Shown here: in pieces, positions 34,701 to 46,000 of the stretch
Position numbering within the stretch: position 1 is the stretch's first letter
How the letters are laid out: the number at the start of each line of letters is the position of its first letter
Assembly: GCA_023374025.1 (NCBI GenBank)
Contig: SIJG01000104.1
Coordinates: 329,485 to 393,484 of the forward strand
DNA from: Heterodera schachtii
Taxonomy: Eukaryota > Nematoda > Chromadorea > Rhabditida > Heteroderidae
Length of the DNA: 64,000 bases
Direction: 5' to 3'
Position numbers and translations under genes: made by a program
The notes under the pieces: model-generated
Told to the model about the DNA's origin: nothing
Database searches by the model: none
The model's input: only the letters and a program-made list of their open reading frames with translations

Positions 34701-35505
34701 CGGACTCCCCGAAACTTTGGTTTCGGACAACGGAACGCAATTCACTAGCCATGAATTTGCAAAATTCACAAACGTCAATGGCATCAAACACCTGTTCTCG
34801 GCACCATACAATCCGATGTCCAACGGCCAAGCAGAGAGATTTGTGGACACCTTCAAAAGAACATTCCGAAAATTAAAAGGGGAGGGGGCTCCGAGTAAAA
34901 GCATCGTTGAAACTTTTCTCGTCAGCTACCGGACTACCCCCAATGATTCGCTCGAAGAAAGCAAATCCCCAGCGGAAATGTTTCTCGGAAGGAAACCACG
35001 GACAACGTTGGACTTGTTGAAACCGACTCCCACTTTGCCAATAGAGCGAAATGAGGAGATGGAGCAAAGGTTCAACCGACGATATGGCACAAAAATTCGA
35101 GAGTTTGCCGTCGGAGACAACGTCTTCGCCAAACACCGAATTTCGCAAAATTGGAAATATGGAAAAGTGTCCAAAAAGAGAGGAGTCATTTATGACGTGG
35201 ACTTCCGTGACGGGTCGTCAGGAAGATTCCATGCCAACCAACTCCGTCCTCGGCACACTCCCGAAGAAGCCGACCAATTGCAACTCTTTCTCGACGCATT
35301 TGACATCGGAAAACCTGCCGATCGCCAAATTGCCAATGAGTTGGAAGCTCGAGATGAGCACAACCAAACTGTCCAAGAGCAGGGACTCGAGAATGATCTG
35401 AGTCAGTCAGACAACGACGAATCAGTGGCCGAAGAAGAGCAGCAAATCCAGCCACGCCGAAACCCGCAACGGAACAGACGTGCCCCGCAACGGTACACGC
35501 CGTGA
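31681..35505 (+). CDS. Gag-Pol polyprotein (inner element): capsid end, nucleocapsid, protease, RT, RNase H, integrase
   Basis: 1274 codons from the first ATG of this frame (open from 31651). Domains in order: capsid C-terminal part; two CCHC zinc knuckles CX2CX4HX4C at residues 128-141 and 148-161; aspartic protease with DSGA at 211; reverse transcriptase with the catalytic YLDD at 520-523; RNase H with ADAS (D669); integrase zinc-binding H898, H901, C931, C934 and catalytic D962, D1016, E1052 (35 residues between the last two, the D,D-35-E rule); then a C-terminal chromatin/DNA-binding region and an acidic then basic tail. All catalytic residues are present, so the enzymes look functional. 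The true N-terminus is the Gag at 31265, joined before a one-base loss near 31680. Confidence 0.95.
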   Translation: MSVATKDDGEEFQQFVNRHKRLLKDFQFDKLNEEQFKGLMLLTALKSSKDAVLRQRILTKLTKDGDAVKYDELIEDCINFLSTIHEAKLIEATSVSSKTVNAVKPNQRREKPKPQSKQGQPSATQLQCWRCGKTNHSHRECSHKSVKCPKCRYTGHLENQCEKVQEWRRKNIKAKKVGTLSIGMALKSINSASLLIIKVLLNGRIVKFILDSGAEINVIDEETYRLIGQPKIWKCAERGRMFDGTEKSFIGKGEGHFEFQGVKVKENFYVAEKGSMNLLSVQTMDAFGLLDGIKAKINSPINLCSAGEELRGKTKAPIKSSKAAGKPNTDAENQINQLKQEYTNVFKNELGLCSKVKAHLELNSDARPIYRKARPVPYNPKDAVDGELDRWEKMGVIGKVEHTEWAAPILVVKKADGSARLCIDYSTGLNNALKDHQHPLPLPEDIFATLNGGQYFSQIDLRDAYLQVELDETSKKLCAIATHRGNYEVKRLPFGIKTAPGIFQSIMDQMLADFDFAAAYLDDIIIVSKGQTEHSEHLKKMFSRFQEWGFRVKREKCSFFQDEIKYLGQIIDKNGRRPDPSKITAINQMPEPTDVSSLRSYLGMVNHYQQFIKNMRFVRKPLDDLLKKDTEWNWSDKCKNAFDKIKEILSSELLLTHYDPLKEIVVAADASDQGIGALISHKFPDGTMKAIAHASSALTPAEKNYSQIEKEALAIIFAVQKFHKMIYGRKFTLLTDHKPLLAIFGNKKGVRQCSANRLLRWSLILLAYDFAIEYVNTNDFGQADALSRLIAKGKDAEDRVIANTCIDSELESIFVGTIEKLPIKFGNIVESSKSDQNIKKVMKFIRNGWPQNIGNENVEIRIFHQRKEQLSITKDCLMYAERVVIPTQHRAKILQVLHKGHPGMKRMKQLAREYAYWPKMDQEIEQFVENCQPCQNEAKAPTKTHLHSWPKTNGPWQRVHIDFAGPFFGKEYLIIVDAYSKYPEVFEMPIKSTSATIEKLRYLFSRHGLPETLVSDNGTQFTSHEFAKFTNVNGIKHLFSAPYNPMSNGQAERFVDTFKRTFRKLKGEGAPSKSIVETFLVSYRTTPNDSLEESKSPAEMFLGRKPRTTLDLLKPTPTLPIERNEEMEQRFNRRYGTKIREFAVGDNVFAKHRISQNWKYGKVSKKRGVIYDVDFRDGSSGRFHANQLRPRHTPEEADQLQLFLDAFDIGKPADRQIANELEARDEHNQTVQEQGLENDLSQSDNDESVAEEEQQIQPRRNPQRNRRAPQRYTP

Positions 35506-35512
35506 GCCGCTC

Positions 35513-35523
35513 AAAAGGGGAGG
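35513..35523 (+). other. Polypurine tract of the inner element
   Basis: AAAAGGGGAGG immediately before the 3' LTR and 8 nt after the Pol stop codon; the expected plus-strand primer. Confidence 0.9.
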
Positions 35524-35760
35524 TGTTCGGATGAGCCTATTTTGAATTATTATGGCGATCTGCCAATTCAAATTCCCCGCCTATTTTGTTGTTGTCACTC
35601 GCCCTTAAATAGACTGTCATTCCCTCCCTCCTTGTCTTTTCCCTCATTCATTTAAAATTGTTATTTTTCCTCCGACCCAAAATTGCCCTTCGCATTTATT
35701 TATTGTTCGTCAATAAACTTTTATTTATTGATCGTGTTCCTTAAACCCTCGGACCGAACA
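35524..35760 (+). repeat. 3' LTR of the inner element
   Basis: 237 bp, one substitution (35617 T) relative to the 5' LTR, i.e. 99.6% identity. Followed by the target duplication GCATC at 35761-35765. Confidence 0.95.
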
Positions 35761-38700
35761 GCATCCGACGTCCAAGGAACAATTCATCTGGTGAATGTCC
35801 GTCGAGCACTGCACTTGGCGTTGTCCTGTAGGCCAAAAGTGCTTTGGGGATCCAATCTTTGCCTTCTTTTCGGCATTTTTTCATGGCCCTCTTAAAAATG
35901 TCCACGAATCGTTCGGCAGCCCCATTCGAGATTGGATGATATGGCGGCGTAAATGTGTGACGAATGTCGAACTCCTTGCAAAAATTGGCGAATTCCGCTG
36001 ATCGGAATTGTGTTCCGTTGTCGGACACAATTTCTCGGGGAATTCCCATTCTGTGGACGAACGATTTGAGCATTGCACGGTCTTTTCGCTTGTTGCACGG
36101 CTCATTTCCCAAACTTCCGGCCATTTTGAATAGGCGTCGACCACAACGAGATACGTTTGGCCGTCTTCGCATGGGCCTGCAAAGTCGAGATGGATGCGTT
36201 CGAAAACTTCGTCTGCCGCTTTCCAAGGCTGAATTTGCGCCTTTGTTGGATTTTTCGCGGCCAATTGACAGTCTTCACATTGTCGGACAGTTCGCTCGAT
36301 TTCGCTGTTGATCCCTGGCCAATAAACATGGTTTTTGGCAATGGCCTTCATCCTAACAATTCCTGGATGGGCAAAGTGGAGGGATTTCAAAATTTGTGTG
36401 CGAAGTGTCGATGGAATGATGACACGGTCGCCATAAGTGAGACAACAATCGATTTCGGTGATTTGGTCTCGTTTTGGGTAAAATGGCATCAGATCAGTGT
36501 CTGCGCATTTTTGTGACCATCCTTGGTTGGTGAATTTGCTGATTTGTTGAAGGACTTCGTCCGTTTTCGTCTGATCAGCAATTTCTTTGGCCGTGATCGG
36601 CAATTGCTCAACTTTGGCCTGAAAGACGAAATTGACGTAGCATTCAGTCTTTTCGCAAATGTTGGGGATCAGAATGTCTTCGTCGGGCCGTGGATAGTTG
36701 GCAATCAACCGCGACAAGAGGTCGGCGTTTCCAAATGAATTTGGGTTGACATATTTAATGTCAAATTCATAATTTGAGAGAATTAACGCCCAACGTTGAA
36801 GTCGGCTGGCGGCATAGATCGGAATGCCTTTCTTCGATCCGAAAATGGCCAAAAGGGGCTTGTGGTGGGTCAGCAGCGTAAATTTTCTACCGTACAGCAT
36901 CCGGTGAAATTTTTGGACTGCGAAGACTAATCCGAGTGCCTCCTTCTCGATTTGGCTGTAGTTGTGTTGTGCCGCGTTGAAGGTACAAGAGGCGTGTTCA
37001 ATGACGCGCTCACTCTTGTCCGGAAAGATGTGGCTGATTGTCGCGCCAATTCCATCTTTTGAAGCGTCGGCAGTCACTACAATCGGCATTTTGGGATCAA
37101 AATGAGTCAACAATAAATCGGAAAGCATAATTTCTTTCGCTTTCACAAAAGATTTCTTTTGCTCAACTCCCCATTCCCATTTGGCCTCCTTCTTAAGCAA
37201 TTCATCCAGCGGGCCTCTGAGCTCTCGCATCGGTTTGATGAATTTTCCGTAATAAGTGAGTGCGCCAAGGAATGATCGGAGCGTCGATTTGTCGGTCGGT
37301 GCCGGCATTTTCTCAATGGCTTCTGCCCTTGATGGGTCTGGTCGAATGCCATTTTCAGAGATTATATGGCGAGGAAAAGTGTTTCCTTTTGCAGGAAATT
37401 ACATTTTTCCAGTTGAATTCGTAGGCCATATTCGCTGATTTTGTCGAAAACTGCAAAAATTGTTGAGGTGTGATCGATCAGTGATTTGTTTGCGATCACA
37501 ACATCATCCAAATAGACGAATGCGCCTGGAATTCCGGCGATGATTTTGTCCATCAGTCCTTGAAAAATCGCAGGCGCCGATTTGACTCCAAACGGCAAAC
37601 GCTGGCACTGAAACAGGCCTCGGTGCGTGTTCAGCACGCAAAGATTTTTCGATGCATCCGACAATTCCAGCTGCAGATAGGCATCGCGCAAGTCAAGCCG
37701 TGAGAAAAATTTGGCTCCAGCGACTGCGTTGTAGATGTCTTCTGGTCTTGGCAGTGGATGACGATGCAGTTCGATCGCATCGTTCAGGCCGGTCGAAAAA
37801 TCGATGCAGACTGGCGTTTTTCCGCTCTTTTTCTTCACTGCCAAAATCGGAGCCGCCCAATGGCTGAACTCGATCGGTTTGATTGCGCCAATTTTTGAAA
37901 GACGATCAATTTCGGCATTGACTTCATCCAATGCTCCATGAGGAACAGGCCGAGCCTTGCAGTAAACTGGCTTTGCTTCCTTTTTCAGGATCAGATGCGC
38001 TCTGAATTTGGTGCAATGGCCAAGTTCAGGTCCAAAAGTGTTGGCGTAATTGGTTTGATGTGCCGAAATGAGTGACTTTTCATCAATGATTTGTGACGAA
38101 ATTGGCTTCGTTGGCATTGAATTTACGATTTGCGCCGAATTTGGAAACATCAATTCGAAATGATTTCCAATTCTTCAATCCAAGGCATGCCGAGCAAATC
38201 CTGATGGATTTCGTCGTTGACTTACGCGATCAGGTTTGCCGTTCGTCCGTTGTACGACACTTGGCATTTGAATTTGCCTTCGATTGGAAATGCTTTTTCA
38301 TTGCAATTCCTGACGGTGATGGCTGTTTTGCCTAGCTTTGGCTTGCCAAGCTTTTGCCATGAGTCCGTTTTGATCACCGTGATTTGGGCAGCGGTGTCGA
38401 CATTCATTGGGTGATCCATCCCATTGATTTTGATCATCACTTCCCACCATTTGTTGCTGCTTCCTTCAATAGCCATGCATTTTGGCTTAATTGATACGGT
38501 GTGAATGTGCGTGTCGGTTCCGGAATCAGTGGCCACTGCGCGAACACGTCGGATCTGCGTGTCGCTTTTACATGCTTTCGCAATGTGACCGTTCCGTCCG
38601 CATTTTTCACACGTCGAGTTTTTGAACCAGCAGTCTTTTTGCCAGTGACTTTTGCCTCCGCATGAATAGCAGGGCTGATCAAGCAGGTCCACTTCCTTTT

Positions 38701-39358
38701 CAATTGCCGTTGAATTATTCGGCTGGAAATGTCCTTTAGGATTTGGTATTTGCGGCACTCCTCTCCGAGCTCTTGCAGTGAGGTCGACCGTCCGCTCGTT
38801 CGACTGTCTTCCAGGCGCTGAAGACATTTTTGCCTCAGATCAGTGAATTCGTCTCGCAATGCTATGATCAGAATCATGCATTTGAGCTCCTCTTTGCTCA
38901 GCGACAGATCGGCATTTTCGCAGGACGAGTTGATCAATGCGATCAAACTTTGCACGTCCTGATGCGTCTTGACGAATTTGGTAGCAATCGAAACGGCGGA
39001 GAAACAATGATCGGGTTTCTCCAAACAAAAGTTTCAATTTCGCGGTCGTCTCGTCCCAGTTGAAGTCGTTCTGCGACTTTGGTGCGATGCTGTCGATCTA
39101 CCGTTTGTACTCCGCTTCGCCCAATTTGCCAATCAATAGCTGCACTTTGGACTGGTCGCTGAGTGCGTGTCCGTCCTGGACGATGATTTGCCCGTAGCGC
39201 TTGAGCCAAACGTCGAATGTATGCCCTAACTCAGGGTCATACACGAATGTTGAAAGGCGAGCATCGATTGATGCTGCCAATGCAGCACAACTGTTGCTTT
39301 GTTCCGCTGATGCCTTCAAAACAGCCTCCAAAATTAGTTTAAGCTGCGTCGGGTCCAT
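35761..39358 (-). pseudogene. Gag-Pol of the outer element, multiply frameshifted
   Basis: Minus-strand order: Gag from ATG 39358; an in-frame TAG at 39098-39100; a frame change near 38990; a return near 38750; two CCHC knuckles (CYSCGGKSHWQKDC, CEKCGRNGHIAKAC) and a protease with DTAA instead of the usual DSGA/DTGA; a TAA at 38222-38224; a shift near 38170; RT with YLDD; a shift near 37372; RNase H with ADAS; integrase HHCC with HLDFAG; a shift near 36085; SDNGTQF and SNGAAER (second D and E). The reading then meets the inner insertion at 35765 and resumes at 30595. Every catalytic block is recognisable, but no single protein could be made. Homology to the inner Pol is clear throughout. Confidence 0.9.
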
Positions 39359-39371
39359 TGTCAATTGTTTA

Positions 39372-39721
39372 GCCAATCCGGCTTTTGAAGAGTTTGTCGA
39401 GCCGATGCGGCTTTTGTTGAATTTTGGCGAGCCGACCCGGCCTTAGAAGAATAAGCAGTCCTTTGTCTGCTTTTTGACGGAATTGACGAGCCAACCCGGC
39501 TTTTGATGAATTTCGATGAGCCGACCCGGCTTTAGACGAATTTTTTGAGCCGATTCGGCTTTGTGAATTTGATGAGCCGACCCGGCTTTTGAGAGCCGAC
39601 TCGGCTTTTGAAGTCTAGCAGTTTCTTTGACTGCTTTTTGAAAAATGTGCTTTGCCGTCCCGGCTTTTAAAACAATTCACAGCCAATCCGGCTTTTCGGT
39701 GAAGTTGTTTGCCGTCTCGGC
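39372..39721 (-). repeat. Leader hairpin array of the outer element
   Basis: Plus-strand copies of GCCRNNYCGGC start at 39372, 39401, 39431, 39490, 39520, 39549, 39576, 39595, 39654, 39682 and 39711 (eleven), mostly 27-30 nt apart. Two AGCAG...CTGCT hairpins (about 39454-39471 and 39617-39635) occupy the two long gaps. Placement between primer-binding site and gag, unit and period match the inner element, although the spacer sequences differ. Confidence 0.85.
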
Positions 39722-39785
39722 TTTTGGTCCTGAAAATAAAATTGATGCCTTTTCTCACCCGAAGATGTAGAGCAGGTCCTTTGCT

Positions 39786-39795
39786 GACTGCGCCA
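39786..39795 (-). other. Primer-binding site (TGGCGCAGTC) of the outer element
   Basis: Minus-strand TGGCGCAGTC, 3 nt inside the 5' LTR. Same ten bases as in the inner element; the next bases differ. Confidence 0.75.
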
Positions 39796-39798
39796 AAT

Positions 39799-40082
39799 TG
39801 TTGTGTATTCACTACAACAATAAAAATGTTTGGTCTTCGACCAAAACCAATGTTGTCAAATAATAAATAAATAATTTATTTAACAAATAAATATGGAGGA
39901 CAGCAGGGAATAAATAAATAAAAATAATGAAATGGTGGAATGAATCGGAGAATGCCAGAATGCCCTGAGTGGGGGAAAGGGAGACATATTTATGGGGCTG
40001 GTCAAGGGGGCAGAGGGAGAGACAATGGGAGAGGGAAAGAAGGGAAAAATATAATCGATAATTGGTGGTCCATTATCCAACA
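39799..40082 (-). repeat. 5' LTR of the outer element
   Basis: 284 bp with complete TG...CA ends. Identical to the 3' LTR over its inner 275 bp. Confidence 0.95.
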
Positions 40083-43000
40083 GCAATTTTAAGTGAGAAA
40101 TCACAGATAAACTATTTAATTTAAAATAAAAAGAAAATAAAATAAAATAACAAATTGTTACTTAGTAAGAGATATTAACACTAAGAAATTTACTTTGGGA
40201 AAAAACAAAGAGAGCCCCGGCGGATTAGTATTTCGTTGCATTTTTGCAGAAGGCCCGATTACGATTTTATATTTTGGACCCAGAGGGATTTTAACGATAG
40301 CAGAATTTTTAAGGTATTCCCGCTCAGTTTCTGGAAATTTCGGAATTCCCCTTTCGATTCCGTAAATTTATTTATTTTTTAACAACCTCTTAATAAACAA
40401 AATTTTACAATAAATGTCAAAAACATTTTTTAGACATAATATTTTGGTCGTTCTTTTTGGCTTGTAATTTATATTTGTATTTTTTAATGTTCTAATTAAT
40501 TTATTTTAACACCGATCCATATTATGACTCATCCAATTTTTGCAAAATTTTGATTTGATTTGACTTTTTATAATATTTTAGAAATGTAGTAGTTGTTTAG
40601 GGAATGTAGTTTGCCTTAGATTGTTTAAATTAATTTATACTAAGTAGAAAACATATTTTAATTTTATTTCTATTATCGTTTGAAATAACGCTAAATATAT
40701 ATATATATATATAATTTGTTAATCGCCGTTTTATATTCATTATTTTATCATCAAATAAATTTAAATTTTACTTTTTTTATTTTTTATTTTTTTGTAAATT
40801 AAAGAAAGAATTATAACTTTTATATCTCGGACTTATTATATATTAAATAAAGCTTTAATGTAATTTTAAAGCATCAATTGAAAAAACCCTCTTAATAACT
40901 ATAATTAATGTCTATTTGAATAAATTATTTTCTTTTATAGTATTTTTATTGGGCCCTTAAATGCTCCATTCATTATAACGTCATAGAATTGTGCGGATTA
41001 AAATTATATAATTATGCTTAAAATTTTACTTTTTTATGGATCTATTAATTATTTAAAAATTCATATTTGGTTATTTAATGTATGCTCTTTAAAATTATTT
41101 TTATCAATATTAAAAAACAACAAATATTCTCACTTTTTTTTCTTTAATTCAACTTAATTTTGATTTATATAATAAAGCTTTTTATAATTCGTTTTAAAAC
41201 AATCTATTTCGAATACTTTAACACAGTTTTGTAATTTATTTTGAAATTGTTTTATAAAGCAATATGGCTTTTTATTGACATTCGATCCTTCACATTTTGT
41301 GTTAGATGTGAGACTGAAAAAATTAATGATAAATTTAATTCATATTTTTTCAAAATGGGGCAAAAGTAAAATTACCGAATATTTTTTCAAGGTTTGCTCT
41401 TAATAAAATTTCATAGATAAAAATAATAAATTCATCGGGAAGCACAAGAAACAAACAAATAAGGGTATATTGGATAACAAAATTAAATAATTTTCAAATC
41501 TTAACATTATGGACGGACTAGTCTTTAATGAGGATACAATATGTAAATTTACTAATAAATAAATTAATGTAAGAAATACAAATTCCAAGAGGGATTATTT
41601 TAAAAAGCAGCTGCTATATAATTTGTAAAAATTAAATTACAGACTACTCATTTTACAAAAGTTAAGTATCAAAAAATGCACTAACTTACTCAAATAAATG
41701 AAATTAAAAATAGGAGTTAGGTAGGTTATTACTATTATTTAATAATTTGTCTATTTGCTGAATGAAGAATCAAATGAATCTCCGAGAATTAAAAAAAATT
41801 GTTTCGGCTTCTGGGTTTTCAGTCGGTTATCTTAGTGAATGACACTTTTATGAAATACTTTTAACAAATATTTTTAAATATATCATCGTCTATCATTTAA
41901 AACAGATTCAACCAATAATATCAAAATGTCAGTAATTTTGAAATAATATTTTTAGATGAAAATGTTATTTTTGTCAAACATAAAAAATTGACTGGCATGA
42001 TGTTTTAAAATTTTCCAATAAAAAATTATCTCAAAAAAATTATTTTAAAATTTGTTTTTTACTTTTTTGACCTACGACGACAAAGGTAACTAACTCTGTG
42101 AGGTTAATGATATTCCATTGGGACACCCATAAGTTTTACCTAAATAAGTTTTTTATGTATAAATTTGTTATTGAAAATTATCAACAATTCTTTAAACAAA
42201 ATAAATATTTTTATAATAAAAAATACAAAATTAAATATATTAAATTAAATTGAATGTATGTTTTTTAAAATATAATTCAATAAAGATTAAAATATTAAAA
42301 TTGCTTAACAAGAAATTAATTTTAACTATTAATGTTTTAAAGGGCTTACTTTAATTAGGCTGTTCTCACAGTTTATAACATAAAATAATTTGAACAGCAA
42401 TTTAACAAAAATTTATAAATCATAGTTTATAAACAATAATACCTAGAAGCTATAAAAATAGCATGGCTGGTCTGTTCCAACTTTAGTAATGCGTTAAATA
42501 AAGCATATTAAATATATAATTATTTCAAAATAATATTAAAATGCAAAAGTATGAGAATTATTCAAAAAAATAAAAAATAAATATTTTTTATACCAAATTT
42601 ATGCATCTGATAAAAAGTTGCTATTAAGATTTGTAAAAATTGTAGCAAATCCAAAAAAATTCTCTTCATAATTTATTTAAATCAAATAAAAATAAATAAA
42701 AGTAATTTTATTTAATTTTATTTTTTGTAAATGATTATAAATAAATCTTAATTGGCGAAAAACTGATATATAATAAATAAACAAAAAAAAACCAAAACTA
42801 TGAAACTATTGTAAAAATGAAGCTTCTAACGAATCAGTGGTACTCGAACATCCATCAAAGAAAAATAAAAAAGCAAAATTAAAAGAAATTGATTATTTTT
42901 AAATAACTTTTTTAATTAAAAATTAAATTAAATTAGTTTAATCAAAATTTTTTAATAAATTATTAAAACAAATATAATATTATTTATTGGGTAATAAAAT

Positions 43001-46000
43001 TTTATATAAAATAATTCGATTCTATGTAAGTGATTGAAAAACAACAAAAAAAAATAGATAAACAATTGGTAAGATATAGATTAAATCCTAGTCAAATTAA
43101 TTGTTTAAAAAAAATTTTTTAGAATAAATTAATAATTTTTTAATTTAATTAATCAAGCAAACTTTGAATATACAAAATTATTAAACAAAAATAAAATTTA
43201 AAAACAGTAATTATTCTTCTAATACAAAAATATAATTATTATATAAAAATGAGCAAATTTGTTTAATGATAAAACGTAAAATCATTGACAACATAGAAAA
43301 ATTAACTACACTGTATGAAATTTAATTAAAAAATAACAAATAAATACGTAAGTTTCTAATCATGATAGACTCAATCCACAACTAAACGACAAAATCGGAA
43401 TTACTTACCTGCACATGGGATGAGATTAAAATAGAAAAAATGATAAGATAAAAAAAATAGAAGCAAATATAAAATTAAAATAATAATAAAAACTGCACAA
43501 AATTTATATGTTCATAAAAGAAATGCAATGAGATTAAAATCACAAAAATAATAGATGTAAATTAATATTATTTTCATAATGAAAATGAAAAAATAAGCAA
43601 TAACTGTAATTACAATTTAACGACAAAGCAAAAAGGCTTTAAAATTTAGGCCAATTACCAGTCTCAAAAAATTCTTTGATAGCATCAAAAAAATGAAAAA
43701 ATTTTTTCCAGCCTCCAAGAAATTATAATTTCATACTCTTTTAAATTTTAAAATTCACTTTTTGAGTCATTTAGTGCTCTATCACTTGTTACCTATACAA
43801 ATTGTATGTTTATTATTTGAATAAATAAATAAAATTTGTTTTAATTGCAATAGAGTCAATATTTTCATGCCTATAAGTCTATCTTCAATTTGTTTATATT
43901 TATTATCTTATTATTTTATTATAAATTTTTGTTTAAAATCCCATAATTATATTTTATATGGTTAATTGAATACCTTAGTGTTCATTTGAATTTTTACTAA
44001 TAAATTTATATGTACTTTGTAAAACTCTTTTGATTAATTGTGATAATAAATAATGATTCGAAAATCTAATTAATTTTTATTAATTTCTTAGTTTCTGAAA
44101 TATTTTTTCTTATTTTAAATTTACTAAATAATTAATCAATTTCTTGTTTGAATAACTTTTTCGAATTTGTAATATTTAAAAAACAAATGTATTAATTATG
44201 ACCATTTCTTTATCATTATCTTAACAATTTATGTAATTTCATTTAAGACTGGCAGTTAAACAGAATTTTCGTCTCCAATTTTCTAACTCTTGTGTCTCTC
44301 AAGTTTCTTTCTCAAGAATTTTGGCGCATGTTTCGACCAATTCTTAAGTAGAATTTGAACAAAAATTCTAAGTTCGCAATATCTAAATTGGTCTCAGTTT
44401 CGTGACCAGAAAAAATCAAAACCTTAACAAAAAAAATAAAAATTAAACAAAAAAATTTTATTAAAAATTTTATAAATTCTTTTTGTAATTTGAAAATAAA
44501 TTGAATATTGATTTATATTTATATATAATTATATTGTAGCAAAATATATTATTATAATATAGGAGAAACAAAAATAATTAAAAAGCTAAATTTTTAAAAA
44601 ATTAATTTTTCTATCTATTTGTTTATGATTTATATATTTTACTCTACTAATCGTGTTGGCGTCTTCCTTAATGTGCCATTTAATATAATTTAAAAATTGT
44701 TGAGTATTTTCTTTTAAAACAAAATGTTTTTAAAAATGATATAAAAATATATTAAATAAAATAATTAAAAAAGATAATTATAAAAAGAATTCATAATAAA
44801 AAAAAAAAGTAAATTAAAGCCTGTTTCAATTAATTTGTTTGTAATTTCTAAGAACAATGCCCAAATTATACTACTTTTTAATTGCATGGCAAAAGAAAGA
44901 TAAAGAAAATATATATAAAAAATTTTAAATTGAAAACCCATATTATTAAATTATTAAATTATTTGATGATAGAGGAGCGATTAAATAGTAAATGTAAAAA
45001 ATAATCAATTAATGAAATGAGATTAAAGGTGATTTTAATTGAAATAATTTTTCTATTCAATCATTAGGATAATTTATATCCAGATCAAATCTAACATAAT
45101 AAAATTTATTTTGATATTGTAATTCTTAAAGAAATATAAATTTATTAAAAGATTTCAAATATTAAAAATAAATAGTGAATCATTAGTCATAAATATCTCC
45201 CTAAAAAAGAAATAATATTTAGTCTTAATTTTTTAAATATTAACTTTCATTAATTCTATTTTTTTTTGACTCGGTGTTAAATAATTTTAATTACATCATA
45301 CACTGTGAAAAAGATTGCCTCCGAGATTCAATTTACTAACATTGTCAATTTTTGATCAAAAATGAGCGGGTTACCAAAAATTGCAATGTTTTTTTTTATA
45401 TAAAATTGATTATTAAATAAAATGATTTTTTTTAAACCACTTACTCATTCATCTCCTTTTTTGTATTAATCCTTCTATAAAAATTATTACCAATTTTTAT
45501 AAAAATAATTGATTTCATTACTGAATTATAAAATTTATATTTTAATAATTTAAGAAATACGACAAGAGAACAATGGTAGAATAAAAAACCCATTAATAAT
45601 AATTGCTCTAATAATATAAAACAATAAATAATTTTTAAAATACAAAGAATTTTATTTATTTTAGATTTTAAACTTTAAAGCCTATAAAAAATAATTGACG
45701 CTCCTAGCTTAATCAAAATAATATGAAAATTCAAATATTTCTTTCATTAAAAATACATATAATTACTGTTGTATTTAGATTAATTTACAATGAAAAAAAT
45801 CTACATATATTAAAAAATTAATGAAAATACAATTTTATGCAAAAATAGATTATTTTTCCTTATAGAGAAAGTCCAAAGACAACAAAGATAACATTCAGTG
45901 GTACGGGACTGGGATCTGGTACTGAAAAACACGTACAACAGAGTAACGAAGTCCCTGGTTTTGACCAGTTTTGACCATGACCGGGAAAAGTCCCGTTTTT

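Larger units (their letters stand above)
30596..35760 (+). mobile_element. Inner Ty3/gypsy-type LTR retrotransposon, nearly intact
   Basis: 5165 bp with 237-bp LTRs (TG...CA) differing at one site, a primer-binding site TGGCGCAGTC, a leader with a hairpin array, gag-pol, a polypurine tract and a GCATC target duplication. It is inserted in opposite orientation into the integrase frame of a related element. Pol order is protease, RT, RNase H, integrase. The RNase H-end motif LLAIFG and overall style recall the invertebrate group often annotated as K02A2.6-like/mag-like; that lineage call is an inference. No envelope-like ORF is present. One frameshift in the capsid region is the only coding lesion found. 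Confidence 0.95.
29747..40082 (-). mobile_element. Outer Ty3/gypsy-type LTR retrotransposon, interrupted and decayed
   Basis: On the minus strand the order is 5' LTR (39799-40082), primer-binding site, leader, gag, protease, reverse transcriptase, RNase H, integrase, polypurine tract and 3' LTR (to 29747/29756). Removing the inner element (5165 bp) and one 5-bp duplication leaves about 5.17 kb, a normal gypsy length. The domain order PR-RT-RH-IN is that of Ty3/gypsy, not copia. The LTRs are identical over 275 bp, implying recent insertion or conversion, yet the reading frame is broken repeatedly. I could not find a clean target duplication around the outer ends. Confidence 0.9.

Noticed and set aside
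31390..35455. Many minus-strand ORFs inside the inner element
   Set aside because: They mirror the conserved plus-strand Gag-Pol codons and contain no motif of their own.
35505..35523. Envelope-like third gene in the inner element
   Set aside because: Only 8 nt separate the Pol stop and the polypurine tract; there is no room for an env ORF.
30921..39721. CRISPR-like arrays in the retrotransposon leaders
   Set aside because: Units are 11-nt palindromes with variable bases and short variable spacers, located between primer-binding site and gag in a eukaryotic element.
29828..40104. The 80- and 74-codon minus ORFs over the outer LTRs (29828-30070, 39880-40104)
   Set aside because: They are the same LTR sequence read twice; they continue into different flanks and are not conserved proteins.
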